From NCBI GenBank assembly GCA_043758025.1, contig JAYVOH010000252.1, positions 1-9,596 of the forward strand: a stretch of 9,596 bases of DNA. The letters run 5' to 3'. Origin of the DNA: VFKE01 sp043758025. Lineage in GTDB: Bacteria > Verrucomicrobiota > Verrucomicrobiia > Verrucomicrobiales > Verrucomicrobiaceae. Under the pieces are notes generated by a model. It saw only the letters and a program-made list of their open reading frames with translations. It was not told the origin of the DNA and ran no database searches. Below, piece by piece: positions 1-6,086 of the stretch (its first letter is position 1; each line of letters opens with the position of its first letter). The position numbers were made by a program, and so were the translations under genes.

Positions 1-22
1 TTGGCTTACCTAAACATCCTAC

Positions 23-1309
23 ATGGATGACTTGCTAATTGCCTCAATTGTCGGGCGCGAAGTTTTGGACTCGCGCGGAAACCCCACGGTGGAAGTTGAT
101 GTTCTTCTCGAAGGAGGGGCGGCAGGCCGCGCGGCGGTCCCCAGCGGTGCCAGCACGGGCGAACACGAGGCGCTGGAACTGCGCGATGGCGACAAAAAGC
201 GCTATCTCGGCAAGGGCACGCTCAAAGCTGTAAAAAACGTCAACGAGATCATCGCTGAACATCTCGAAGGTCTCGACGCCACCGAGCAGGTCGCGATTGA
301 TCGCGCGATGCTGAAGCTCGACGGCACCAAGACGAAATCCAAGCTGGGCGCAAATGCGATCCTCGGTGTTTCACTGGCCGTGGCCAAGGCGGCGTCGACT
401 GCGTTGGGAATGCCTCTCTATAAATACATTGGCGGGCCGAACGCGAAAGTTCTGCCGGTGCCGATGATGAACATCATCAATGGCGGAGCGCACTCGGATG
501 CGCCGATCGATTTCCAAGAGTTTATGATCATGCCCAAGGGCGCGCCAACGTTCCGCGAGGCTTTGCGTTACGGCGCGGAGGTGTTTCACGCCTTGAAGAA
601 AATTTTGCACGATCGCGGCCTGAGCACCGCAGTAGGTGACGAAGGCGGTTTTGCACCGACGCTCAAATCTGCCGATGACGCGCTGGCCGTGATTTCACAA
701 GCCGTGGAGAAAGCCGGTTACAAGCTCGGCAAGGATATCTTTATTGCGCTCGACGTGGCCTCCAGCGAATTCTTTGACAAGGACAAGAAGAAATACGTCT
801 TCAAGAAGTCAGATAAGAGCGTTCGCAGCGCCGAAGAACTGGTAGCTTACTATCAGGGCTTGCAGAAAAAATATCCGATCATCTCCATCGAAGACGGATG
901 CGCCGAGAACGACTGGGCGGGCTGGAAAAAACTTACCGAAGCCATGGGCGCGAAGACGCAACTTGTCGGCGACGATCTGTTCGTAACCAATGTCGAGTTC
1001 CTCCGCAAGGGCATCGACATGGGCGTGGCCAATTCCATTCTCGTTAAAGTGAACCAGATTGGCTCGCTCACCGAGACGCTCGACAGCGTGGAACTCGCGC
1101 ATCGTTACGGCTACACCTCCGTGCTCAGCCATCGCTCCGGTGAAACAGAAGACTCCACCATTGCCGATCTTGCCGTTGCTACGAATTGCGGACAGATCAA
1201 AACCGGATCCCTCAGCCGATCTGACCGGATCGCGAAATACAACCAGCTACTGCGCATTGAGCAGGAACTGGGCGATGACGCTGTTTTCGGAGGCCGCATG
1301 AAAGTTTGA
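23..1309 (+). CDS. eno: Enolase (phosphopyruvate hydratase)
   Basis: Interconverts 2-phosphoglycerate and phosphoenolpyruvate in glycolysis/gluconeogenesis in the cytoplasm. The 428-residue length is normal for a bacterial enolase and the protein looks intact. Seen directly: the N-terminal GREVLDSRGNPTVEV block, the mobile loop SGASTGEHEA (41-50), catalytic-type H157 in GGAHSD, E207 in GDEGGFAP, Mg2+-ligand-type D244, E290 (SIED) and D317 (GDDLF), K342 in LVKVNQIGSLTET, and H370/R371 in SHRSGETEDSTIADLAV. The C-terminal KTGSLSRSDRIAKYNQLLRIEQ-like block is also present. The ATG at 23 places the GREVLDSRG block at the usual distance from the N-terminus. No Shine-Dalgarno is visible in the 22 bases upstream, and the promoter lies outside the window. 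ftsB starts 15 bases after the stop, so the two are probably co-transcribed. Identification is essentially certain from family knowledge. Confidence 0.98.
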   Translation: MDDLLIASIVGREVLDSRGNPTVEVDVLLEGGAAGRAAVPSGASTGEHEALELRDGDKKRYLGKGTLKAVKNVNEIIAEHLEGLDATEQVAIDRAMLKLDGTKTKSKLGANAILGVSLAVAKAASTALGMPLYKYIGGPNAKVLPVPMMNIINGGAHSDAPIDFQEFMIMPKGAPTFREALRYGAEVFHALKKILHDRGLSTAVGDEGGFAPTLKSADDALAVISQAVEKAGYKLGKDIFIALDVASSEFFDKDKKKYVFKKSDKSVRSAEELVAYYQGLQKKYPIISIEDGCAENDWAGWKKLTEAMGAKTQLVGDDLFVTNVEFLRKGIDMGVANSILVKVNQIGSLTETLDSVELAHRYGYTSVLSHRSGETEDSTIADLAVATNCGQIKTGSLSRSDRIAKYNQLLRIEQELGDDAVFGGRMKV

Positions 1310-1324
1310 TCCGCTTCAAGAGAT

Positions 1325-1654
1325 ATGAAATCGGAAGAGTTTGCCTATGAAATGCCCTCTCACGCCAATGGCGGCGGATGGCTGGCGCGCGCCACGGTTT
1401 TCAATCTGTGCCTGCTTACTGCGTTGATCATTCCGCTTCTTCTTTTGTATTACAAATCACCCGCGCATCAGGAGGAGGCAGAGCGCGGCAAGCTTGCCCA
1501 GTTGGAAGTCAACCGGGATGCCTTGAGAGGTGAGCGCGCGCAGTTGAGGCAGAAATTGGATCTCATCCAGAAGGATCCAGATTATCTGGAGGTGATGGCC
1601 CGTGATCGCCTGCAAATGCAAAAAGACGGAGAAATTATTCTCCGTTTCGAATGA
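1325..1654 (+). CDS. ftsB: FtsB/DivIC-family septum formation initiator protein
   Basis: Small single-pass membrane protein (109 aa) of the FtsB/DivIC family. In known members it forms a coiled coil with FtsL, binds FtsQ (DivIB) and helps activate septal peptidoglycan synthesis. Seen directly: a cytoplasmic N-terminus of about 20 residues, one hydrophobic segment at about 22-43, a charged heptad-like coiled coil at about 48-83 (QEEAERGKLAQLEVNRDALR region), then the family signature DPDYLEVMARDRLQMQKDGEIILRF, which matches the usual pattern of an NP/DP-Y-hydrophobic-E-A-R block followed by G-E-hydrophobic. Location immediately after eno supports the call, since eno-ftsB linkage is common in bacteria. 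An in-frame ATG at 1352 (residue 10) is a possible alternative start. Only a weak purine stretch (AAGAG) precedes 1325. Its stop codon overlaps a small ORF start (ATGA at 1651-1654). The symbol follows Gram-negative usage; DivIC is the equivalent name elsewhere. Confidence 0.88.
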   Translation: MKSEEFAYEMPSHANGGGWLARATVFNLCLLTALIIPLLLLYYKSPAHQEEAERGKLAQLEVNRDALRGERAQLRQKLDLIQKDPDYLEVMARDRLQMQKDGEIILRFE

Positions 1655-1743
1655 TCAATCGCGGATGGAGTGATGCTGACGGGGCTTGGATGCGAGTTCC
1701 TCCTGAAGTGGTGAATTCATCCTATGTGAAGGCCAAGAACTGA
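1651..1743 (+). CDS. Possible 30-residue small ORF between ftsB and lptF/G
   Basis: A short reading frame of 30 codons plus stop fills most of the 102-base gap between ftsB and the permease gene. Its ATG overlaps the ftsB stop in an ATGA arrangement, which is typical of translational coupling. It ends with TGA 13 bases before the permease ATG. The peptide begins MINRGWSDADGAW, has a central RVPPEVV and ends KAKN. It has no membrane segment and no domain I recognise. There is no Shine-Dalgarno, but none of the neighbours has one either. This could be a real coupled small protein, a leader that carries ribosomes to the permease start, or a chance frame. I cannot separate these from one sequence. 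Confidence 0.3.
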   Translation: MINRGWSDADGAWMRVPPEVVNSSYVKAKN

Positions 1744-1756
1744 ATTTCCTTGAAGC

Positions 1757-2896
1757 ATGTTCCTTCGTCCCAACATTCTTGACCGCTACATCTGGAGACA
1801 GGTTTTCGGCTCCATGCTCACGGGAGTGATCGTGCTGACCGGGGTCATGGTGCTGGGGAACGTCTTTAAGGAAATGGAGCGCTTGCTGGGCGACACGTCG
1901 TCTCTGCCGATGATGGCCGCCTTGGAATTCATCGGGTATGTCATCCCGTATTCGCTCATTTTCACGATCCCCTGGGCTTTGCTAACGGGTATATTGCTCG
2001 TGTTTGGCAGGCTCTCAGCCGACAATGAGATGACAGCGTTGCGCATGACCGGACGTTCCATGCAGCGCATTTGTGCACCGGTTTTTCTCCTGGCAATCTT
2101 ATTGTCGGGGGTCTGCTATTTTGTGAATGTAGATCTCGCTCCCTATGCCAAATCACGCATTAAGCGACTGTTTTACGATCTCGCCCTGGACGATCCGGCC
2201 ACGCTTTTCCAACCGGGAAAGATTCTCGATCGCTTCCCGGGATACCGCATTTTCACCAGTGCCCGCGATGGAAACAAGCTGCAGAATGTGGAGATTTTCG
2301 AGACCGACCTTGGCTTTGATCTGCGCTATATCCGCGCCCGCCAGGCTGAGGTGGTGGTTACACCCGGAGTGACTGACTTCGTCCTTAAGCTCTACAAGTG
2401 CCACATCGAAGCTCCCAAAGTAGAGGGGGCCATCGATCCGCTTGGCAACATGGATAATGCGGATGCCGGAGAGATGTCCATCATCTTTCCGCTAAGCAAA
2501 TTGAAGGAGAAGACTGAGCGTGTTACCGCCAGCATGAAGGATACCGGCACGCTCTGGGCGGAAGTTCGCACAGGTAAGGACAGCTTGGGCAGACCTCTAC
2601 CGGATAGCGCCATTTCCGCCTCTAGGACTGAGGCGAACATGCGATACAGCTTCTCACTGGCATGCGTCACCTTCTGTCTGGTCGGAATTCCGCTCGGGAT
2701 CACGGCACAGCGGCGTGAGACTTCCGTTGGCTTTGCCCTCAGCCTGGTCGTGGCCACGTGCTATATTGTTTTCATCATCTTTGCCAACACTATGAATGAA
2801 GACCCGAAGGCCTATCCACATTTGCTCATGTGGATTCCCAATGTGATTTTCATGGGTGTGGGTGCGGCACTCTTCCGCAAACTGATGAAAAAATGA
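1757..2896 (+). CDS. LptF/LptG-family lipopolysaccharide export permease (YjgP/YjgQ)
   Basis: Inner-membrane permease of the LptF/LptG family. In known systems LptF and LptG pair with the ATPase LptB to extract LPS from the inner membrane and pass it to LptC and LptA. At 379 aa it has the usual length and layout: three N-terminal membrane segments (about 17-37, 57-84 and 104-124), a long periplasmic beta-rich region (about 125-295), and three C-terminal segments (about 297-315, 325-345 and 354-374). The N-terminal LDRYIWRQV and the RLSADNEMTALRMTGRS stretch after the second segment are family hallmarks, as is the GIPLGI motif in the fourth. The ATG at 1757 is well fixed because an in-frame TGA lies at 1751-1753. 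It is probably the last gene of the eno-ftsB run. I cannot tell LptF from LptG with certainty, so no symbol is given. Its presence implies an outer membrane. Confidence 0.9.
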   Translation: MFLRPNILDRYIWRQVFGSMLTGVIVLTGVMVLGNVFKEMERLLGDTSSLPMMAALEFIGYVIPYSLIFTIPWALLTGILLVFGRLSADNEMTALRMTGRSMQRICAPVFLLAILLSGVCYFVNVDLAPYAKSRIKRLFYDLALDDPATLFQPGKILDRFPGYRIFTSARDGNKLQNVEIFETDLGFDLRYIRARQAEVVVTPGVTDFVLKLYKCHIEAPKVEGAIDPLGNMDNADAGEMSIIFPLSKLKEKTERVTASMKDTGTLWAEVRTGKDSLGRPLPDSAISASRTEANMRYSFSLACVTFCLVGIPLGITAQRRETSVGFALSLVVATCYIVFIIFANTMNEDPKAYPHLLMWIPNVIFMGVGAALFRKLMKK

Positions 2897-2900
2897 CGTC

Positions 2901-2929
2901 GCCAGTCAGATGGGCGCCCTGTAGCTGGC
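2901..2929. terminator. Weak stem-loop between convergent genes
   Basis: In the 33-base gap between the two convergent stop codons, GCCAG (2901-2905) can pair with CTGGC (2925-2929), with further pairing inside around the palindrome GGGCGCCC (2912-2919). No T-run follows on either strand, so it is not a canonical intrinsic terminator. It could still be a shared transcription end, but support is weak. Confidence 0.2.
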
Positions 2930-3844
2930 TCAGGACAGTGCGTCGCGGCAATACTTCACCGTCTTTGCGAGTTCGGCCATGCGGGTTGAGCCTGCAGGCA
3001 CTTTGTATTCAAATTCAATGGTGGCCTGGATGGGCCATTTGTTGTCTCGGATCAGACAAAGCACGTCTTTGATAGGGGTATCGCCTTCGCCGAAGATGAC
3101 GCTGGGCCCTTTGGCTTTTTTGCGGTCTTTGATATGCACATGCGAGATGCGGTCGTGATACTTGGTGATGAAGGGAACAGGCGAGCCGAAGTCCCCGGCG
3201 ACGAAGTGGCCGATGTCCACATTGGCGAAGTTGTATTTGGCGAAGGAGAATGCTTTCTCCCAGTCGGCAGGCCCGGTGGTTTGATGGCCGTGATAGCCGA
3301 TCGGGAATTTATGTTTGTCCGCGAAGCTTCCGACTCGCTTGAGTTCTTCATCGGAATGCGCGATCTCGGTGGACAGGGCGCGGGCGCCAAGGGCCTTGCC
3401 GAGGTTGAAGGCGTAATCGATTTCGGCATCGCTCATTTTGAAAATGCCGTCCACTTTGACAATCTCGATGAGCACACCGGCATCACTCCATTTCTTGCCG
3501 AATTCCTTGGCGCGGCTCAGGTCGGCGGACTCTCTCCAAGTGCGCATGGCGGAGGTGCTATCCTTGCCTTTGGCAGTTTTAGTGTCCTTGAGCGGCGCGC
3601 CCAAGGCGATTTCGACGGGCTGGGTGCGGAGTTCGACGCCGCTGATGCCAAGTTCGAGGCAGTTCTTCAATACTTCATCAGCGGGGACGAAGTTGCCACC
3701 GAAGTTGTAAGGGACGTTCATGCCGATCAGGACGCCGGCGACTTTGGAGTCGGGCTTTGCAGTGGCAAAAATGGAACGGGTGCTGGCAAACAATCCGGAG
3801 GAGAGAGCGAGCGTGGAAAACTGGCGGCGGGTCAAGGTTGGCAT
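2930..3844 (-). CDS. Exported sugar phosphate isomerase/epimerase family protein (TIM barrel)
   Basis: A 304-residue protein of the xylose-isomerase-like TIM-barrel superfamily, whose members are metal-dependent isomerases, epimerases or related sugar enzymes. Seen directly: candidate metal/active-site positions E160 (LSTEIAHSDEE), H185/H187 (IGYHGHQT), D210 (NVDIGHFVAGDFG), H235/H237 (SHVHIKDRK) and E277/E279 (ATIEFEY), in the order expected for the fold. The start at 3844 is preferred over an upstream in-frame ATG at 3892 because it gives a twin-arginine-type signal (MPTLTRRQFSTLALSSGLFA) directly at the N-terminus, implying Tat export to the periplasm. Neither start has a Shine-Dalgarno. 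Many such exported proteins occur in Verrucomicrobiota and Planctomycetes, often in carbohydrate use. The substrate cannot be read from sequence. It is convergent with the permease gene and lies downstream of the tRNA-Ser gene on the same strand. Confidence 0.85.
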   Translation of the reverse strand: MPTLTRRQFSTLALSSGLFASTRSIFATAKPDSKVAGVLIGMNVPYNFGGNFVPADEVLKNCLELGISGVELRTQPVEIALGAPLKDTKTAKGKDSTSAMRTWRESADLSRAKEFGKKWSDAGVLIEIVKVDGIFKMSDAEIDYAFNLGKALGARALSTEIAHSDEELKRVGSFADKHKFPIGYHGHQTTGPADWEKAFSFAKYNFANVDIGHFVAGDFGSPVPFITKYHDRISHVHIKDRKKAKGPSVIFGEGDTPIKDVLCLIRDNKWPIQATIEFEYKVPAGSTRMAELAKTVKYCRDALS

Positions 3845-3947
3845 GGGATGTGAAGCATTAATGTTGCTGGTTTGATCACACGTCAGCCACAATCGTGATC
3901 TGTCAGGTGATCGCGTGGTTTCCCTTGGATTTTTTTATGCGCTGAAA

Positions 3948-4036
3948 TGGCGGACAGGGAGAGATTCGAACTCTCGGTGCCTTTTGGGCACACACGCTTT
4001 CCAAGCGTGCGCATTAGACCACTCTGCCACCTGTCC
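3948..4036 (-). tRNA. tRNA-Ser (anticodon GGA), CCA encoded
   Basis: Read on the minus strand, the gene has a 7-bp acceptor stem GGACAGG/CCTGTCC, a D arm containing GTGGTCTAATG, an anticodon stem CACGC/GCGTG around loop TTGGAAA (anticodon GGA, reading UCC/UCU), a long serine-type variable arm GTGCCCAAAAGGCAC, and a T arm GAGAG-TTCGAAT-CTCTC. The discriminator G is followed by an encoded CCA (3948-3950 on the plus strand as TGG). The long class II variable arm and GGA anticodon make this serine without doubt. Length is 89 nt including CCA. No clear intrinsic terminator follows it. Confidence 0.97.
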
Positions 4037-4118
4037 TTGAAATCAAAATGCGAAGGGGAGAATGCCCTGTCATGCGCCGAGCGCAAGAGTTTTTGCGGCA
4101 AAGTCTGTAATGCGACAC

Positions 4119-4152
4119 AAAAATGCGCCGGAGAGTTTTGGCTCTCCGGCGC
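4119..4152 (-). terminator. Rho-independent terminator of the ammonium transporter gene
   Basis: A perfect 11-bp stem, GCGCCGGAGAG (4125-4135) against CTCTCCGGCGC (4142-4152), encloses a 6-base loop. On the minus strand it is followed by five T residues (4119-4123 read in reverse). It begins 34 bases after the amt stop, so it is in the right place and orientation to end that transcript and to insulate the tRNA-Ser gene behind it. Confidence 0.92.
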
Positions 4153-4186
4153 TGATGAGTGATCCGGTATGAAGACCGGTGGTTGA

Positions 4187-5821
4187 TTACATTTCGTAGC
4201 CCACTTCTCCGTGCTCGGCCGTGTCGAGACCAGCGTCTTCCACTTCGGCAGTCGGACGGATGCCAATGATGGCTTTCAAGACGAGGGTGATGACCAGGGT
4301 GCCGACCACCGCGAGGACAATGGTGATTCCCATGGCCTTGAGTTGCTCCATCCACAAGCCGCCGTCGGCAACGAGCTTGGCCAGACCGTTCTTAGTGGCA
4401 GGGTTGGCGGCAGACGCGTCAGCGATGAGGCTGAGGTTGCTGTTAACTTTGTCTGTAGCCAGGAAGCCGGTGAGGAGCGCGCCGAGCGTTCCGCCCACGG
4501 CATGAACACCGAAGGTATCGAGCGCATCATCGTAACCGAGCATCTTCTTCACGACGGTGCAGAAGAGATAAGGAACGACTGCAGCGGCTACGCCAATAAT
4601 GAGCGCGCCTTTGACGGTGATGAATCCGCAAGCAGGGGTGACCACGACGAGACCTGCGACCGCGCCGGAGCAGAAGCCGAGAATCGATGGCTTGCCGCCC
4701 TTGATGTATTCAAGGAGGGGCCAGACGAAGCAGGCGACCGCTGTGGCGATGGTGGTGGTCATGAAGGCGTTTGCAGCCACGCCGTCAGCAGCGACAGCGG
4801 AACCCGCGTTGAAGCCATACCAGCCGACCCAGAGCATACCGGTGCCGACAGCGCAAAGAACCATGCTATGAGGAGCCATCGGCACTTTGCCGAAGCCCTG
4901 ACGTTTGCCGAGCATCATGCAGAGAACCAATGCGCTCCAACCGGAGCTCATGTGAACCACGGTGCCGCCCGCGAAGTCAATCGCCTTGATGCTGGCGGTG
5001 GGGTTCCATACGCCGTTCATCATGCCATTGACGCCCCAGACCATGTGGGCCAGCGGGAAATAAACGATCAACATCCAAGCCGCGACGAACAAAATGATGG
5101 CGGAAAACTTCATGCGTTCTGCAATGGCACCGATGATCAAGGCCGGCGTGATGATGGCAAACATCATCTGATACATGGAGAAGACGTTGTGGGATACCCA
5201 ATAGGAGTAATTGGTGTTCGGGGCCGAATCCACGCCTTCGAGGAACATGAACTTAAAGTTGCCGACGATGCCCTTGATCCAGTCATCGCCATCGGCAAAG
5301 ACCATGCTGTAGCCGCAGACCACCCAGAGAATGGTGACGAGACCCGCAATGCCGAAGCACTGGGCCACGACCGAGAGCACGTTCTTTTTGCGCACCAGGC
5401 CACCGTAGAACAGGGCCAGGCCGGGCAGTGTCATGAAGAGCACCAGTGCAGCAGACGTCATCATCCATGCATTGTGGCCTGGACCGGCAACGCCAAGCGT
5501 GGGGGCGGTGAAGCCTTTCGGCAGAGCGCCATCCTTGCCCTTGTAGGCGGCAAAGGCAGCGCTGGGGTCAGTATTTTGGAAATACGCCGCCATGGACTGG
5601 ATGATTTCCGAATCCTTCGGCGTGGGTGCTGTAGCTGCAGCGGCTGGTGCTGCGGGAGCGGCGGCTGTAGGTGCAGCTGGTTCCGGAGCTTGAGCTGCCG
5701 GTGTGGCTGGCTCAGGCGCTGGCGCTGCGGGCGCGTCCTGCGCGTGGAGTGACGTCCCCAGCCAGAGGGAGACGGCGGCAACTGCTTGGAGCAGAAGTTT
5801 ACGGGAAGGCGGTTTGTGCAT
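4187..5821 (-). CDS. amt: Ammonium transporter (Amt/MEP/Rh family) with long periplasmic N-terminal extension
   Basis: Integral membrane channel that conducts ammonium/ammonia into the cell; family members work as trimers and are gated by PII (GlnK) proteins. Seen directly: the GLALFYGGLVRKKN block, GAIAERMKFSA, DFAGGTVVHMSSG with pore histidine H290, WYGFNAGSA, and DTFGVHAVGGTLGALLTG with the second pore histidine H440. The C-terminal tail (GLDTAEHGEVGYEM) resembles the PII-responsive tail of known family members. The chosen start at 5821 gives a Sec signal peptide (about 1-28, ending SLHAQ), then an Ala/Pro/Glu-rich linker (about 29-68) and some 45 more residues before the first channel helix. 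The frame stays open upstream to an ATG at 5977, but that start would lie upstream of the predicted sigma-54 promoter, so it is rejected. Length is 544 aa against roughly 400-450 for typical members, the excess being N-terminal. No glnK/glnB gene is adjacent in the window. Confidence 0.95.
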   Translation of the reverse strand: MHKPPSRKLLLQAVAAVSLWLGTSLHAQDAPAAPAPEPATPAAQAPEPAAPTAAAPAAPAAAATAPTPKDSEIIQSMAAYFQNTDPSAAFAAYKGKDGALPKGFTAPTLGVAGPGHNAWMMTSAALVLFMTLPGLALFYGGLVRKKNVLSVVAQCFGIAGLVTILWVVCGYSMVFADGDDWIKGIVGNFKFMFLEGVDSAPNTNYSYWVSHNVFSMYQMMFAIITPALIIGAIAERMKFSAIILFVAAWMLIVYFPLAHMVWGVNGMMNGVWNPTASIKAIDFAGGTVVHMSSGWSALVLCMMLGKRQGFGKVPMAPHSMVLCAVGTGMLWVGWYGFNAGSAVAADGVAANAFMTTTIATAVACFVWPLLEYIKGGKPSILGFCSGAVAGLVVVTPACGFITVKGALIIGVAAAVVPYLFCTVVKKMLGYDDALDTFGVHAVGGTLGALLTGFLATDKVNSNLSLIADASAANPATKNGLAKLVADGGLWMEQLKAMGITIVLAVVGTLVITLVLKAIIGIRPTAEVEDAGLDTAEHGEVGYEM

Positions 5822-5908
5822 AGTCTTGTTCGTGGTCGTGTTGTGGTTTGTTGGATGCCGGGAGCAGATGAACTGTCCCCGATTGGATGATAACAAAGAA
5901 CCAATCAA

Positions 5909-5923
5909 GCAAGCCCTGTGCCA
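5909..5923 (-). promoter_or_regulatory. Sigma-54 (RpoN) -24/-12 promoter driving amt
   Basis: On the minus strand the sequence reads TTGGCAC-AGGGC-TTGCTT. This gives TGGCAC at 5923-5918 and TTGC at 5912-5909, with the invariant GG and GC separated by exactly 10 bases, as the sigma-54 consensus requires. Transcription would start near 5898, leaving a leader of about 77 bases before the amt ATG at 5821. Sigma-54 control of ammonium transporter genes under nitrogen limitation is well established in other bacteria, so match and context agree. Confidence 0.85.
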
Positions 5924-5962
5924 ACTTTCACGAAGAAAAAATTCACGATGCTCTAAAGTTGG
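5921..5962. repeat. Perfect 8-bp inverted repeat flanking the sigma-54 upstream edge
   Basis: CCAACTTT at 5921-5928 is repeated inverted as AAAGTTGG at 5955-5962, with 26 bases between. The left arm overlaps the -24 element of the amt promoter. The A-rich spacer could allow bending. It may be a paired operator, or chance. Confidence 0.4.
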
Positions 5963-5987
5963 TAAAATCGGCAGCATTAATTCCGTT

Positions 5988-6006
5988 CACTGAGACGCTC
6001 TGAGTG
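5988..6006. promoter_or_regulatory. Candidate activator-binding dyad upstream of the amt promoter
   Basis: CACTGAGACGCTCTGAGTG is an imperfect palindrome with 7 of 9 half-site positions paired (CACT.AGA / TCT.AGTG). Its centre lies about 99 bases upstream of the predicted amt transcription start, a usual distance for enhancer-binding proteins that activate sigma-54 promoters. It does not match the classical enteric NtrC site, so the binding protein is unknown. Confidence 0.35.
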
Positions 6007-6017
6007 GAATTTGGCAT

Positions 6018-6050
6018 GCTGTTGGAGAAGTTGCCAATGCAGCTTTTTTT
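6018..6050 (+). terminator. Terminator-like hairpin with T7 run before the cytochrome gene
   Basis: On the plus strand GCTGTTGG (6018-6025) can pair with CCAA and CAGC (6034-6037 and 6040-6043, a TG bulge between them), followed at once by seven T residues (6044-6050). No plus-strand gene lies closely upstream, so it could act as a leader attenuator for the gene that begins at 6057 or 6087. A competing stem, TTGGCA (6011-6016) with TGCCAA (6032-6037), uses the same right-arm bases. Confidence 0.4.
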
Positions 6051-6086
6051 CGTGTTATGAAACATCTCGCGCCCGAGCACTCCATT

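Larger units (their letters stand above)
5822..6056. other. Divergent intergenic regulatory region
   Basis: The spacer between amt (minus) and the cytochrome gene (plus) holds no gene I can support. It contains the amt leader, an inverted repeat GATTGG/CCAATC (5881-5886/5901-5906) spanning the predicted amt start point, the sigma-54 promoter, two further dyads, and the plus-strand hairpin with T-run. A convincing sigma-70 promoter for the plus-strand gene was not found; TTGCCA at 6031 with TTATGA at 6055 is a poor match. Confidence 0.6.

Noticed and set aside
3134..3853. 239-codon plus-strand open frame across the isomerase-like gene
   Set aside because: Antisense shadow of a conserved TIM-barrel protein; no domain or start context of its own.
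4037..4118. Sigma-70 promoter for tRNA-Ser (TTGCGC, 16 bases, CATTCT on the minus strand)
   Set aside because: Each hexamer matches the consensus at only about three of six positions, too weak to call.
5620..5740. Apparent tandem repeat of GCTG/GCAGC-like units
   Set aside because: This is codon-level low complexity from the Ala/Pro-rich linker of the transporter, with no fixed period, so it is not a repeat array or CRISPR.
4211..5752. Long 513-codon plus-strand open frame across the ammonium transporter
   Set aside because: It is exactly antisense to amt, its translation is rich in His/Glu/Asp/Gly with no recognisable domain, and the opposite strand encodes a clear channel family protein with a matching promoter and terminator.
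5822..5977. N-terminal extension of amt to an ATG at 5977
   Set aside because: It would lie upstream of the sigma-54 promoter, and the extra residues have no membrane or signal character, while the ATG at 5821 starts a proper signal peptide.
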